Notes under the pieces: generated by a model
Told to the model about the DNA's origin: nothing
Seen by the model: the letters and a program-made list of their open reading frames with translations, nothing else
Database searches by the model: none
Shown: positions 52,737-61,206 of the stretch, piece after piece
How positions within the stretch are numbered: position 1 is the stretch's first letter
Layout of the letters: every line of letters begins with the position of its first letter
Source: Acetobacteraceae bacterium
GTDB taxonomy: Bacteria > Pseudomonadota > Alphaproteobacteria > Acetobacterales > Acetobacteraceae
Length of the DNA stretch: 64,000 nt
Assembly: GCA_003506895.1 (NCBI GenBank)
Contig: DNXO01000026.1
Location: forward strand, 27,280 to 91,279
Direction: 5' to 3'
Translations under genes and position numbers: made by a program

Positions 52737-53891
52737 ATGAGCGCGCCGTGGCGGCTTGCCTGCGGTTGGATAACCTTGTTCGTGGTCGGCACCGACCTGT
52801 TCATCATCTCGCCGCTACTGCCACGGATCGCGACCCAATGGGGACTTTCCGTCGGCATGGCTGGGCTGAGCGTGACGGTATTCTCGCTGACGTATCTGAT
52901 CGGCGCGCCTCTGTTCGGCCAACTGGCGGACCGGTTCGGGCGGCGCCGGACCCTTGTCGGTTGCCTGTTGGGCTTCGTGGCGGCAAACCTTCTTACAGCG
53001 GCAGCCCCAAGCTTCGGATGGCTGTTGGCGGTCAGGGTGGCGGCGGGTGCCGCGGCCTCGGGCGTTGCCCCCTTGATCTATGCCGGAGTCGGTGAGGCGG
53101 CACCGCCGGCCCGTCGCGCGACATGGATGGCGATCGCGGTGTCGGGGCTGTTGCTGGCCTTGTCTGTCGGCGCCCCGACCGGGACGATCATCGCGTCGTA
53201 TCTGGGCTGGCGCGCGCCGTTCGTGGTCCTGGGCCTGCTCAGCCTTGGTCTGGCCGCGGCGAACCGGCTGATTTGGCCGGCTGATCCTCGGCGGACTGGG
53301 CAAGCTGGGGCGCCCCTGCCTGCCCTCAATCTCCCGCTGGTCGTGCGCCGGCTGTTTCCGACCGTGCTTTGGGCGACCGCGCTGTATGGTGTCTATACCT
53401 ATCTTGGCACCTGGCTGACGCTGGGCGGGTCATCGGCCGCCGAGATCGCGCGCGCCATTGGATATTACGGTGTCGGCGCCCTGGGTGGCACCCTGCTGGG
53501 CGGGCAGTTGGCCGATCGGTTCGGCACGACGCGGACGATGCTGCTGAGCGTGGTTGGCCTTGCCGCCGGACTGGCGGCGTTCAGTGTGGGTGTCGGTTCG
53601 GGATGGGCGGTGGACATCCTTCTACTGGTCATGTCGGCGTTCGCGCAGTTCTATTTTCCGGCGCAGCAGTCCGGGCTGGCCCGCGACTTCCCTGAACGCA
53701 GGGCCTTGATGCTGGCCTTGAACAACAGCGCGTTGTTTCTTGGCATCTCGTTGGGATCCCTGATCGGCGGGGAGGCGATGGCATTGTCGGGCTTCAACGC
53801 GAACGCGGGGGTATGTGCGGTGATCGCGTGCTTGGCGTTGGTGTCGATCAGGGCGAGCAACGCGCCCGCCCGGATCAGTCCTACCGGCTAA
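52737..53891 (+). CDS. MFS transporter (DHA1-like exporter)
   Basis: A 384-residue, twelve-helix transporter. The helix 2-3 loop GQLADRFGRRRTLVG is the MFS signature and GAAASGVAPLIYA lies in helix 4; the second half repeats GGQLADRFGTTRTM. Compact size and VGTDLFIISPLLPRIA at the start fit drug or sugar efflux carriers. It ends on CTAA shared with the convergent SDR stop. Substrate unknown. Confidence 0.85.
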   Translation: MSAPWRLACGWITLFVVGTDLFIISPLLPRIATQWGLSVGMAGLSVTVFSLTYLIGAPLFGQLADRFGRRRTLVGCLLGFVAANLLTAAAPSFGWLLAVRVAAGAAASGVAPLIYAGVGEAAPPARRATWMAIAVSGLLLALSVGAPTGTIIASYLGWRAPFVVLGLLSLGLAAANRLIWPADPRRTGQAGAPLPALNLPLVVRRLFPTVLWATALYGVYTYLGTWLTLGGSSAAEIARAIGYYGVGALGGTLLGGQLADRFGTTRTMLLSVVGLAAGLAAFSVGVGSGWAVDILLLVMSAFAQFYFPAQQSGLARDFPERRALMLALNNSALFLGISLGSLIGGEAMALSGFNANAGVCAVIACLALVSIRASNAPARISPTG

Positions 53892-54649
53892 CCGCCACCG
53901 TCGATCGTCAGCACCGTCCCAGTCGTATAGCCAGACGCTGGGCTGGCGAGGAACGCCACCGCGTTTCCGATTTCCCTCGGGCTGGCTGGGCGGCCGAACG
54001 GCATGCTGGCGGACAGTTCGCGCCAGCGGTTTTCGTCGCCCCATTTCTCTTTGGCTTCCGCCTTGCGCAACATCACCAGCCGGTCGGTTTCCACCGGGCC
54101 GGGGTTGATCGCGACGACGCGCAGGCCATCGGCCGGGGCGCCCTTACCGAGTGCCCTTGTGAACGCCATCAGCCCGGCATTGCCTGCCGCGCCGGCAATG
54201 TAGTTGGTGGGGAACTTCTCGCCCGCCGCACCGATTACGTTGATGATCACGCCGGCCTTACGGGCCTTCATCTTGCCGTAGATCACCCGGCAGAACGAGA
54301 TGTAGCCGAACACCTTCAGGTCCCACGCCTGACGCCACTTGGCGTCATCGATGGACAACACATCGCCCGGCGGGATCGCGCCGGCGTTGTTCACCAGGAT
54401 GTCGATATCCCCGGCCTCCGCCGCGACCTTCTGGATCGACGCGTCGCTGGACAGGTCGGCCGCGATGGTGCGGACGTTCACCTGCCGCTTGGCGCGGATT
54501 TCGGCGGCGGTGGCGTTCAGCAGCGCGGCATCGCGTGCCACCAGGATCAGATTGCAGCCTTCCTCGGCCAGCACTTCGGCCGCGGCCTTGCCGATGCCCT
54601 TCGAGCCGCCGGTTATAAGCACTGTCTTGCCCGCGAGTTGCAGATCCAT
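53888..54649 (-). CDS. SDR-family protein lacking the classical catalytic residues
   Basis: A 253-residue Rossmann-fold protein. The cofactor motif TGGSKGIG (13-20) and NNAG (87-90) are intact. The active site is not canonical: the serine strand reads VIINVIGAAG, and the Tyr-x-x-x-Lys helix reads NYIAGAAGNAGL, where the lysine position is Ala154 (or Asn157 in a shifted alignment). The sequence family is known among proteobacterial SDRs, but activity is not predictable. Last gene of a three-gene unit with the amidotransferase (2-bp gap) and exporter. Confidence 0.8.
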   Translation of the reverse strand: MDLQLAGKTVLITGGSKGIGKAAAEVLAEEGCNLILVARDAALLNATAAEIRAKRQVNVRTIAADLSSDASIQKVAAEAGDIDILVNNAGAIPPGDVLSIDDAKWRQAWDLKVFGYISFCRVIYGKMKARKAGVIINVIGAAGEKFPTNYIAGAAGNAGLMAFTRALGKGAPADGLRVVAINPGPVETDRLVMLRKAEAKEKWGDENRWRELSASMPFGRPASPREIGNAVAFLASPASGYTTGTVLTIDGGG

Positions 54650-54651
54650 TG

Positions 54652-55389
54652 TTAAGCAGCCTTTTTGTCAGACGTTTTCCTAATCCGGCAGGCATCGCCG
54701 AAAGCCGCGAAAATAGCAACACTGTGGGGATTGGCGGCAAACGCCCATTCCGGGTGCCATTGGACGCCCAGCAGCCAGCCCGGGGCCGACGGCATCGCCA
54801 CGGCCTCGATCGTGCCATCGGGCGCGTGCGCCTCGGCTATCAGCCCCTCGCCCAGCCGGTCGATCGCTTGCCCGTGCAGTGAGTTCACCTGGATGCTGTC
54901 GGCTTTCAAGATGCGGGCCAGACTGCCGGTGACTGAGATCGGGTGCTTCAGGCCGTAGCGAACCTCATGCGGCCCCTGCCCGGCACGATGGTCGTGCTTG
55001 TTCGGCTGCTCATGAATCCGCTGGATCAGCGAGCCGCCCAGCGTGACGTTCAGTTCCTGGATGCCGCGGCAAATCGCCAGCAGCGGAATGCCTCGGGCGA
55101 TGGCGGCGCGAATCAGCGGCAGGGTGGTGTGGTCTCGCTCCAGGTCATGGAAATCGGGCGTCTCGCTGGCCCCGCCCTGATAGTGGCTGGGGTGCACATT
55201 GCTGGGGCTGCCGGGCACCAGCAAGCCGTCGAGGTTATCCAGCAGATCCATCATCGCCTCGCCGAGTGGAGGGATCAGCACGGGCAGCGCGCCAACCCCA
55301 TCCAGTACCGCCCTGGCGTAGCGGGCGGGCGTCTGGTGGTACGGCATCTCGGCGATGGCTTTGGCACAGGCGGGAATGCCAACGATCAT
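54652..55389 (-). CDS. Class I glutamine amidotransferase-like hydrolase (PuuD/peptidase C26)
   Basis: A 245-residue protein. The nucleophile is Cys107 in LAICRGIQELN; His212 and Glu214 lie in GVQWHPEW, completing the triad. LLVPGSPSNVHP and VNSLHGQAID are PuuD-type segments. PuuD hydrolyses gamma-glutamyl-GABA in putrescine breakdown; other members act on other gamma-glutamyl compounds. Its ATG overlaps the stop of the upstream exporter (ATGA). No other puu gene is present, so the substrate remains open. Confidence 0.85.
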   Translation of the reverse strand: MIVGIPACAKAIAEMPYHQTPARYARAVLDGVGALPVLIPPLGEAMMDLLDNLDGLLVPGSPSNVHPSHYQGGASETPDFHDLERDHTTLPLIRAAIARGIPLLAICRGIQELNVTLGGSLIQRIHEQPNKHDHRAGQGPHEVRYGLKHPISVTGSLARILKADSIQVNSLHGQAIDRLGEGLIAEAHAPDGTIEAVAMPSAPGWLLGVQWHPEWAFAANPHSVAIFAAFGDACRIRKTSDKKAA

Positions 55390-56591
55390 GGGCGTGGAAG
55401 CTCCGGACGGGGACGAAATCGGTCAGCGATAACGGCACCCAGCATGCCACAGAACATCATCGCCGCCATACCGCGCGGGGTGCCGTCGGTCAGAAAGCCC
55501 ACCAGAACGCCGGAGCTGGCGCCGAGGCTGAACTGGAAGGTTCCCATCAGCGCCGAGGCACTGCCGGCGTGGGAGGCGTGCCGCGACAGCGCCCCGGCGG
55601 TGGAGTTGGCATTGTTGAAGCCCTGGCAGCCGATCACGACCACCAACGGCGCCACCACCGCCCAAAGAACATGAATGCCGCTGAACGCCACCGCCAGCAG
55701 GACGCATGTCCCGCAGAACGACACACGGGCGACCCAGGTCAGCATGGCGTTCAACCCGAAGCGCGGCAGCAGGCGGGCGTTCAGTTGCGAGCACCCTACA
55801 AGGGAGACCGCGCAAAGTCCGAAGATCAGCGCGAATTCGGAAGGACTGAGCCCGAACCCAAGCTCAAACACCGGGGAGCAGCCCGACAGATAGGCGAACA
55901 TGCAGAACGTGCTGCACCCGCCCATGATGGCATGGGTGAGAAACGTCTTCTCTTTCAGGATCGTCACGTAGCGCGCGGCGAGGCCGGCAACCGGCAGACG
56001 CAGCCGGTGCTCCGGCGGCAGGGTTTCCGGCAGCACGCGCCACGCGGTGACGACACAGGCCGCGCCGTAGATCGCCAGCACCCAGAAGATGAACCGCCAG
56101 TGCAGGAACGCCAGAATCGCCCCGCCGATCGTGGGGGCCAGGATCGGTGCGACGCCCATGACCAGCACCAGCCGCGACATCATGATCGCCGCCGCCTGCC
56201 CCTCACTCAGGTCACGCACCACCGCTCGGGCGATCACCATGCCGGCCGAGGCGCCGAACGCCGCGATGGTCCGGAAAATCGCCAGCCAGGTGAGACTGGG
56301 TGCGAGGGCACAGCCGACGATGCTGACGGTGAACAGCATGAAGCCGACGATCAACGGGATACGGCGGCCGAATCGGTCCGATAGCGTGCCCTGGGTGATC
56401 TGCCCGACCGCGAGCCCGGCGAACCATGTGGCCAGCGTGATCTGCGCCGTGCCGGGTGCGGTGCCGAAGGACGCCTCCACCGCCGGGAACGCCGGAAGGT
56501 ACATGTCGGTGGCCGCCGGGCCGACCGCGATGAACAGGCCAAGCAGGGACGGCAACCAGGAGGGGTATTTGGGGGGAACGTGAATGCTCAT
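55386..56591 (-). CDS. Bcr/CflA family multidrug efflux MFS transporter
   Basis: A 401-residue, twelve-helix exporter. ATDMYLPAFPAVEASFG in helix 1 is the Bcr/CflA signature, and GQITQGTLSDRFGRRIPL is the A-motif loop. ARAVVRDLSEGQAAAIMMSR is another family block. Start at ATG 56591; a frame from 57077 adds about 160 unlike residues and would run over the tRNA-Tyr gene. First gene of the exporter-amidotransferase-SDR unit. Confidence 0.87.
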   Translation of the reverse strand: MSIHVPPKYPSWLPSLLGLFIAVGPAATDMYLPAFPAVEASFGTAPGTAQITLATWFAGLAVGQITQGTLSDRFGRRIPLIVGFMLFTVSIVGCALAPSLTWLAIFRTIAAFGASAGMVIARAVVRDLSEGQAAAIMMSRLVLVMGVAPILAPTIGGAILAFLHWRFIFWVLAIYGAACVVTAWRVLPETLPPEHRLRLPVAGLAARYVTILKEKTFLTHAIMGGCSTFCMFAYLSGCSPVFELGFGLSPSEFALIFGLCAVSLVGCSQLNARLLPRFGLNAMLTWVARVSFCGTCVLLAVAFSGIHVLWAVVAPLVVVIGCQGFNNANSTAGALSRHASHAGSASALMGTFQFSLGASSGVLVGFLTDGTPRGMAAMMFCGMLGAVIADRFRPRPELPRP

Positions 56592-56962
56592 CCGCGGGCG
56601 CTTCCATAGAGTGGATGGGCGTCGGTCCCAGGCGTGTTTTTGTTGCGGGAAGAGGTGCGTGGAAAACGGCGGTGGGGTCAAGGGGCGGGCGACTGTCGGG
56701 GTCGGGCGATCGGGTGACCATTTAGGCTGCGGTATTCGGGGTTCTGTCGTTCTTTCCGGGTTGGTCGGTATCCATCCGGGCAGGTGCGGGCGCCTAACAG
56801 ACGTCTCAACAGGCACGAAATCGGACTTTCGTGCGGTTTTAAGATGTCCGCCGTGGCGCGGCCACCCCGGGCTTGGTCTGGTTCGGCACCGCCAGGGAGG
56901 GATGGGCAAACGAGCACGTTGACAGGATGGGGGGTTTGGCTTTAGTCCCCGCTTCCCAGCGT
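56592..56962. other. Gap between exporter and tRNA-Tyr, with one hairpin
   Basis: A 371-bp region without a convincing gene. GCACGAAA and TTTCGTGC (56813-56834) form an 8-bp hairpin followed by GGTTTT on the plus strand. No plus-strand gene precedes it in this gap, so what it would terminate is unclear. The promoters of tRNA-Tyr and of the exporter should be here. Confidence 0.4.
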
Positions 56963-57048
56963 GGAGGGGTGCCCGAGTGGCTAAAGGGGGCGGACTGTAA
57001 ATCCGCTGGCGTGCGCCTACGTTGGTTCGAATCCAACCCCCTCCACCA
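56963..57048 (+). tRNA. tRNA-Tyr (anticodon GTA)
   Basis: GGAGGGG pairs with CCCCTCC as acceptor stem. GCGGA/TCCGC encloses loop CTGTAAA with anticodon GTA. A long variable arm and T-loop GTTCGAATC follow; CCA is encoded. 86 bases. The short class II tRNA layout fits bacterial tRNA-Tyr. Confidence 0.95.
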
Positions 57049-57166
57049 ATTCCTGGAACAAGCTGTTCGACGAGCAACGGGCCCGGATCGCGGGTTTGAA
57101 ACGTCTGAAGGTCCGCCCGCGATCAAACCCCGCGGCATGGACGAGGCTGAGCAGTATCATCCCAAC

Positions 57167-60100
57167 TTACGCAGCAGCCTCCGCCGGCACCTTCCGAACC
57201 TCGGCCAGACGTTGCACCGCCGGATAGTCGATCTTGCCGGATCCCAGCAGCGGGAGTTTGGCGACAACCATGACCTCGCGCGGCACGTGGATTTCCGCCA
57301 CGCCGCGTTCCCTCGCGGCCGCGAGTAACGATCGTGGCGCGGCATCGTGTTGCGTTGTCACCAGCAAGAGTTTTTCGCCCTTCCTGGCGTCCGGAACGGC
57401 AATGACGGCGTGGATGGCGTCGGGCCAGACCGTGGCGACCATCGTCTCGGCGGCAGCCAGCGATACCATTTCGCCACCGATTTTCGCGAAGCGTTTGGCG
57501 CGGCCTTGTATCGAAACGAAACCACTGGCATCCATCGCAACGATATCGCCGGTGTCGTACCAACCTTCCAGCGGTGGTTCCAGAACACCCGGCGCGGTGG
57601 CGCGCAGGTAACCCAGCATCACGTTGGGCCCACGGACGAACAGCCGGCCGCCCTGATCTATGCCGGGAACAGGCTCCAGCCTTGCTTCTATGCCTGGCAG
57701 CAACCGTCCGACCGATCCCTCTCGCGACTGCGGCCAGGTGCTCAGCGCCAGTACGGGGCCGGTTTCGGTAGCGCCGTAGCCCTCGAAGATCGGCTTCTTG
57801 AAATAGGTCATGTAGGCCGCCCTGGTTTCCGGCCGCACCTTCTCGGCACCGGCGAAAATATAGCGCAGGGACTGGAAGTCCAGCTCGTTGCCCTTGCGGG
57901 CATAGCCGGTCAGGAACGTATCGGTGCCGAACATGATCGTGGATTGTTCGGCATAAACCATTTCGGGCACGAGTTTATAATGCAGCGGCGAAGGATACAT
58001 GAACGTCCGCACGCCATACATCAGCGGCAGCAGTGTCGCGATCATCCCGAACGCATGGAACATCGGCAGCGCATTGAACACCCGATCGCTCGGGTTGAAA
58101 TCCACGACGGAGCGAAGCTGCGCGCAGTTCGCCAGCAACGAACGATGACTGTGAACCACGCCTTTCGGCACGCCCTCGGACCCGGAGGTGAACAGCACCA
58201 ACGCCGCCGTGCCCGCATCCACGGTCACGCCAGGAAACCGGTTCCCACGACGGCCGGCCAACAAGCCGCTGAGTTTGTCCAGCAAGTTGATCGAGGCGCG
58301 AATGTCCTCCAGGTAAACGATGCGAACCTGCTTTGAAATCCCGTCGATCAGCTTGTCCAGCTTGCCCTTCTCGACAGCCCGGCGGGACGTCAGGACGGTT
58401 TTGATTTCGGCGCCGGTGCAGCATGCCAGCATCCCCTCGGCGCCGGTGGTGAAGTTCAACATGGCGGGGACGCGGCCCTGCGATTGCAGCGCGAAGAATG
58501 TGACGACCGTACCGGCTGCATTGGGCAGCAGCACGCCGACATGCTCACCCGGCCGGGTGAAGGCGGACAGCTTGCGACCCAGGATCACACTGCCCAAAAT
58601 CAACCGGCCATAGGTCAGTTCGGTCAACGTGGTGCCGCCGGTTCCGTCCGGAACGATGTCGGCGACAACCGGAAGCCCCCGGTCATACAGGTGCCGCGAT
58701 TCCAGCAGCGCACCGAACAGGCTGTGCCGAAGTCGTTCCGGCCGAAACGATGCGTTGATCATGATGTCCTGCATGATCCGGCCCAGCGCGGCCCGCCGTG
58801 CCCGCCCCTTGATCTCCGGTGGAACGGAGGGGCAAACCGGAGGCAGCACTTTCAGATACAGCGGTGGAAACCAGCGCAGCCGCAACCTGCCCTGCATCCG
58901 AGAAACTTTGTGGAACTGCAAGCCATCGATCCGAACCGGAACGATCGAGGCGTCGGCGCGATCCGCGATCATGCCCGGCCCATCATAGATTTTCATCAAC
59001 GCGCCGGTCAGCGTGATCCGGCCCTCGGGGAAGATCGCCAGACGGCGGCCTTCTTTCACGGCTTTGACCATCGCCCGAATTGCCATCGGGTTTGTCGGAT
59101 CGATCGGAAAGACATCCAGCACATACTTCAGGAACCAGAAACGGCGCGCCTGGGTGGTATCGATGGCGAAGACCAGATCGCCCGGCAGAAACGCCGCGAC
59201 CAGACACCCGTCCAGAAACGAAAGATGGTTGATCACCAGGATCGACCGATCGCCGGCCTCGGCGAGATTCTCCAGCCCCTCGACGGTGGTTTTATGGAAT
59301 GTCCGGAAGTAGAACTGGAACAGCGCTCGAAAGACCGTTTGCGGCAGCAGGCGGACGATCCATAGCGTGACAGCGAAGTTCGCGACCGCCGCCACTTGCA
59401 GCACCCGCGGCGCGGAAACCCCGGCGGCGGAGAACGCGGCAACGAAGCCAGCGCCCAGCACCATCATCCCCGCGTTGACAATGTTGTTCGCCGCGATCGT
59501 GCGTGCCCGGTGCGACGGTTCGGACTGCTCCTGCACGATCGCATACAGCGGAACGGAATACAGGCCGCCGCAGACCGATAGCAGCAGCAGGTCGATCAGC
59601 ATCCGCCAGCCCTGGACTGAACGCAGCGTGGCCGAAACGTCCGCCAGATGCAGACCGATCACGGTCGAGCCGAAGTCCCAGGTGAACAGGGTGATGCCGA
59701 AGGCGGCGAAAGGGACAAACTTAGCACTGACCTCGCCGTGTAGCAGGCGTGCGCACAACATGGACCCTACGCCGATCCCGACCGCGAACATCGTCAGCAG
59801 CAGCGTCACCACATGACCGTCAGCCCCCAGCGAGTCACGGGCGACCGTGGGGAATTCTGACAGCAAGGTCGCGCCAACGGCCCAAAACCAGCTCAGGCCA
59901 AGGATCGACAGCCACACCGCTCGGTTCGATTTCGCCTGCCGCATAACCGACGCCGTCTCGCGAAAGATGTTCCAGCCGATATGCAGCGTGCTGTCGGCGG
60001 CGGGCGCGCGGGGGACGCCAAACGCGGCGACCAGCCCGGTCAACGACACGCCGACGCCCGCCGCACCCACGATGGCGGGACCGGCATCGAGCAGCGCCAG

Positions 60101-60580
60101 CGCGCCCCCCGCGATTGTTCCGGCCAGGATGGCGAGGAATGTCGAAGCCTCGATCAGCCCGTTTCCGGCAACGAGCTCATCGTCGGACAGGTGATCCGGC
60201 AGTATCCCATATTTCAGTGGGCCAAACATGGTGGCCTGGACCCCAAGCCCGAACAGCACCGCCAGCAGACCGGGGACGCTGCTGGCCAGGAAGGCCCAAG
60301 CGGCGAGGCCCATCAACACGACCTCGGCCGCCTTGGTCGCCCGGATCAAGCGGGATTTATCGAAGCGGTCCGCGAGTTGGCCCGCGGTCGCCGACAACAG
60401 CGCATAAGGCGCGATGAACAGTGCGCCCGCCAGGGCGGCGAGGCCCGCTCCGCCGGCACCCAGCTTGAAGATGGCAAGGACGATCATCGCGTTCTTGACC
60501 AGGTTGTCGTTGAACGCGCCGCAGGTCTGCGTCAGGCACAACGGCCCCAGACGGCGGGAGAACAGCAAGCCGTTCCTCAT
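57167..60580 (-). CDS. aas: LplT-Aas fusion: lysophospholipid transporter/acyltransferase/acyl-ACP synthetase
   Basis: A protein of 1137 residues with three parts. Residues 1-410 form an MFS-type membrane domain like LplT (CGAFNDNLVKNAMIVLAIF; GQLADRFDKSR). A PlsC acyltransferase domain follows, with NHLSFLD at 451-457. The C-terminal AMP-binding domain has LFTSGSEGVPKGVVHSH. In E. coli LplT brings 2-acyl-lysophosphatidylethanolamine inward and Aas re-acylates it; here all steps are on one chain. Start at ATG 60580, overlapping the tetR stop (ATGA), so tetR is the first gene of the operon. Confidence 0.9.
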   Translation of the reverse strand: MRNGLLFSRRLGPLCLTQTCGAFNDNLVKNAMIVLAIFKLGAGGAGLAALAGALFIAPYALLSATAGQLADRFDKSRLIRATKAAEVVLMGLAAWAFLASSVPGLLAVLFGLGVQATMFGPLKYGILPDHLSDDELVAGNGLIEASTFLAILAGTIAGGALALLDAGPAIVGAAGVGVSLTGLVAAFGVPRAPAADSTLHIGWNIFRETASVMRQAKSNRAVWLSILGLSWFWAVGATLLSEFPTVARDSLGADGHVVTLLLTMFAVGIGVGSMLCARLLHGEVSAKFVPFAAFGITLFTWDFGSTVIGLHLADVSATLRSVQGWRMLIDLLLLSVCGGLYSVPLYAIVQEQSEPSHRARTIAANNIVNAGMMVLGAGFVAAFSAAGVSAPRVLQVAAVANFAVTLWIVRLLPQTVFRALFQFYFRTFHKTTVEGLENLAEAGDRSILVINHLSFLDGCLVAAFLPGDLVFAIDTTQARRFWFLKYVLDVFPIDPTNPMAIRAMVKAVKEGRRLAIFPEGRITLTGALMKIYDGPGMIADRADASIVPVRIDGLQFHKVSRMQGRLRLRWFPPLYLKVLPPVCPSVPPEIKGRARRAALGRIMQDIMINASFRPERLRHSLFGALLESRHLYDRGLPVVADIVPDGTGGTTLTELTYGRLILGSVILGRKLSAFTRPGEHVGVLLPNAAGTVVTFFALQSQGRVPAMLNFTTGAEGMLACCTGAEIKTVLTSRRAVEKGKLDKLIDGISKQVRIVYLEDIRASINLLDKLSGLLAGRRGNRFPGVTVDAGTAALVLFTSGSEGVPKGVVHSHRSLLANCAQLRSVVDFNPSDRVFNALPMFHAFGMIATLLPLMYGVRTFMYPSPLHYKLVPEMVYAEQSTIMFGTDTFLTGYARKGNELDFQSLRYIFAGAEKVRPETRAAYMTYFKKPIFEGYGATETGPVLALSTWPQSREGSVGRLLPGIEARLEPVPGIDQGGRLFVRGPNVMLGYLRATAPGVLEPPLEGWYDTGDIVAMDASGFVSIQGRAKRFAKIGGEMVSLAAAETMVATVWPDAIHAVIAVPDARKGEKLLLVTTQHDAAPRSLLAAARERGVAEIHVPREVMVVAKLPLLGSGKIDYPAVQRLAEVRKVPAEAAA

Positions 60581-61140
60581 GATACGATCCTCAGGCAAAG
60601 GGCGAAGAGTTCGTCAGCGTGTTCGTTCAGTCCCGTGGTCAAGCGTCCGTACAGCCGGAACGTAGCGTTCTGGATGATCACGCCCATAATGGCGCCAGCG
60701 ATCAGCGTCGGGTTCCCTGGCGGAATGTCGCCGGAGTCCATGCTGGCGGCGACCCAGCGGCAAATGACTTCGACAGGGTTGTGGTCGTCCGCGGGGACCT
60801 CGGCCAGAAAGCCGTGCTGGGTCAGCAGCAGGAAGTTGAACAGCAGTTCGTCCTCGGCATGAAGGGCGCAGATCGTTCGGACCATGGCCTCAAGCTGCCG
60901 GTGAGCGGTTCCGGCCGTCGAAGCGGCCTCGGCCAGCTTACAGCCGTATTCGCTGTAGCTGGCGTGGAACAGGGCGGCGATCAGTTCGTCCCGGCTGCGG
61001 AAATGGGCGTACAGGCTGGGTGCCTTCATTCCCACGGCGTCGGCGATGTCGCGCATGGAGACAGCATCGGTACCGTGCTTGACGAACAGCCGCATCGCTT
61101 CGCGCTTGATGCGGTCTTTGGACGAAGTGGTTTCCGACAT
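60577..61140 (-). CDS. TetR family transcriptional regulator
   Basis: A 187-residue regulator. The N-terminal HTH is clear: REAMRLFVKHGTDAVSMRDI, then ADAVGMKAPSLYAHFRSRDEL. The remaining helical ligand domain is not assigned. Start at ATG 61140; a GTG directly before is in frame. The overlapping downstream gene suggests it controls lipid repair in response to a lipid-like ligand, by analogy with TetR/FadR proteins; inference only. Confidence 0.9.
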   Translation of the reverse strand: MSETTSSKDRIKREAMRLFVKHGTDAVSMRDIADAVGMKAPSLYAHFRSRDELIAALFHASYSEYGCKLAEAASTAGTAHRQLEAMVRTICALHAEDELLFNFLLLTQHGFLAEVPADDHNPVEVICRWVAASMDSGDIPPGNPTLIAGAIMGVIIQNATFRLYGRLTTGLNEHADELFALCLRIVS

Positions 61141-61148
61141 CACGCCAC

Positions 61149-61166
61149 CTAACGAATGTTAGTTAG
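61149..61166 (-). promoter_or_regulatory. Probable TetR operator at the tetR-aas promoter
   Basis: On the minus strand CTAAC and GTTAG flank eight bases just before the tetR start, with a further TAAC/GTTA pairing inside. This matches common TetR-type palindromes and the spot expected for autoregulation. Confidence 0.5.
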
Positions 61167-61206
61167 CATTGACCCGGGCGGCGCCGTCCGTCAAGCCCCG
61201 CTTGGT

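Noticed and set aside
56813..56840. A terminator for a missed plus-strand gene
   Set aside because: No open frame with a start and coding character precedes it on that strand; recorded only as a hairpin in the gap.
55386..57077. A 563-residue Bcr/CflA transporter
   Set aside because: The extra N-terminus would cover the tRNA-Tyr gene and has no membrane or family features; the helical domain starts at 56591.
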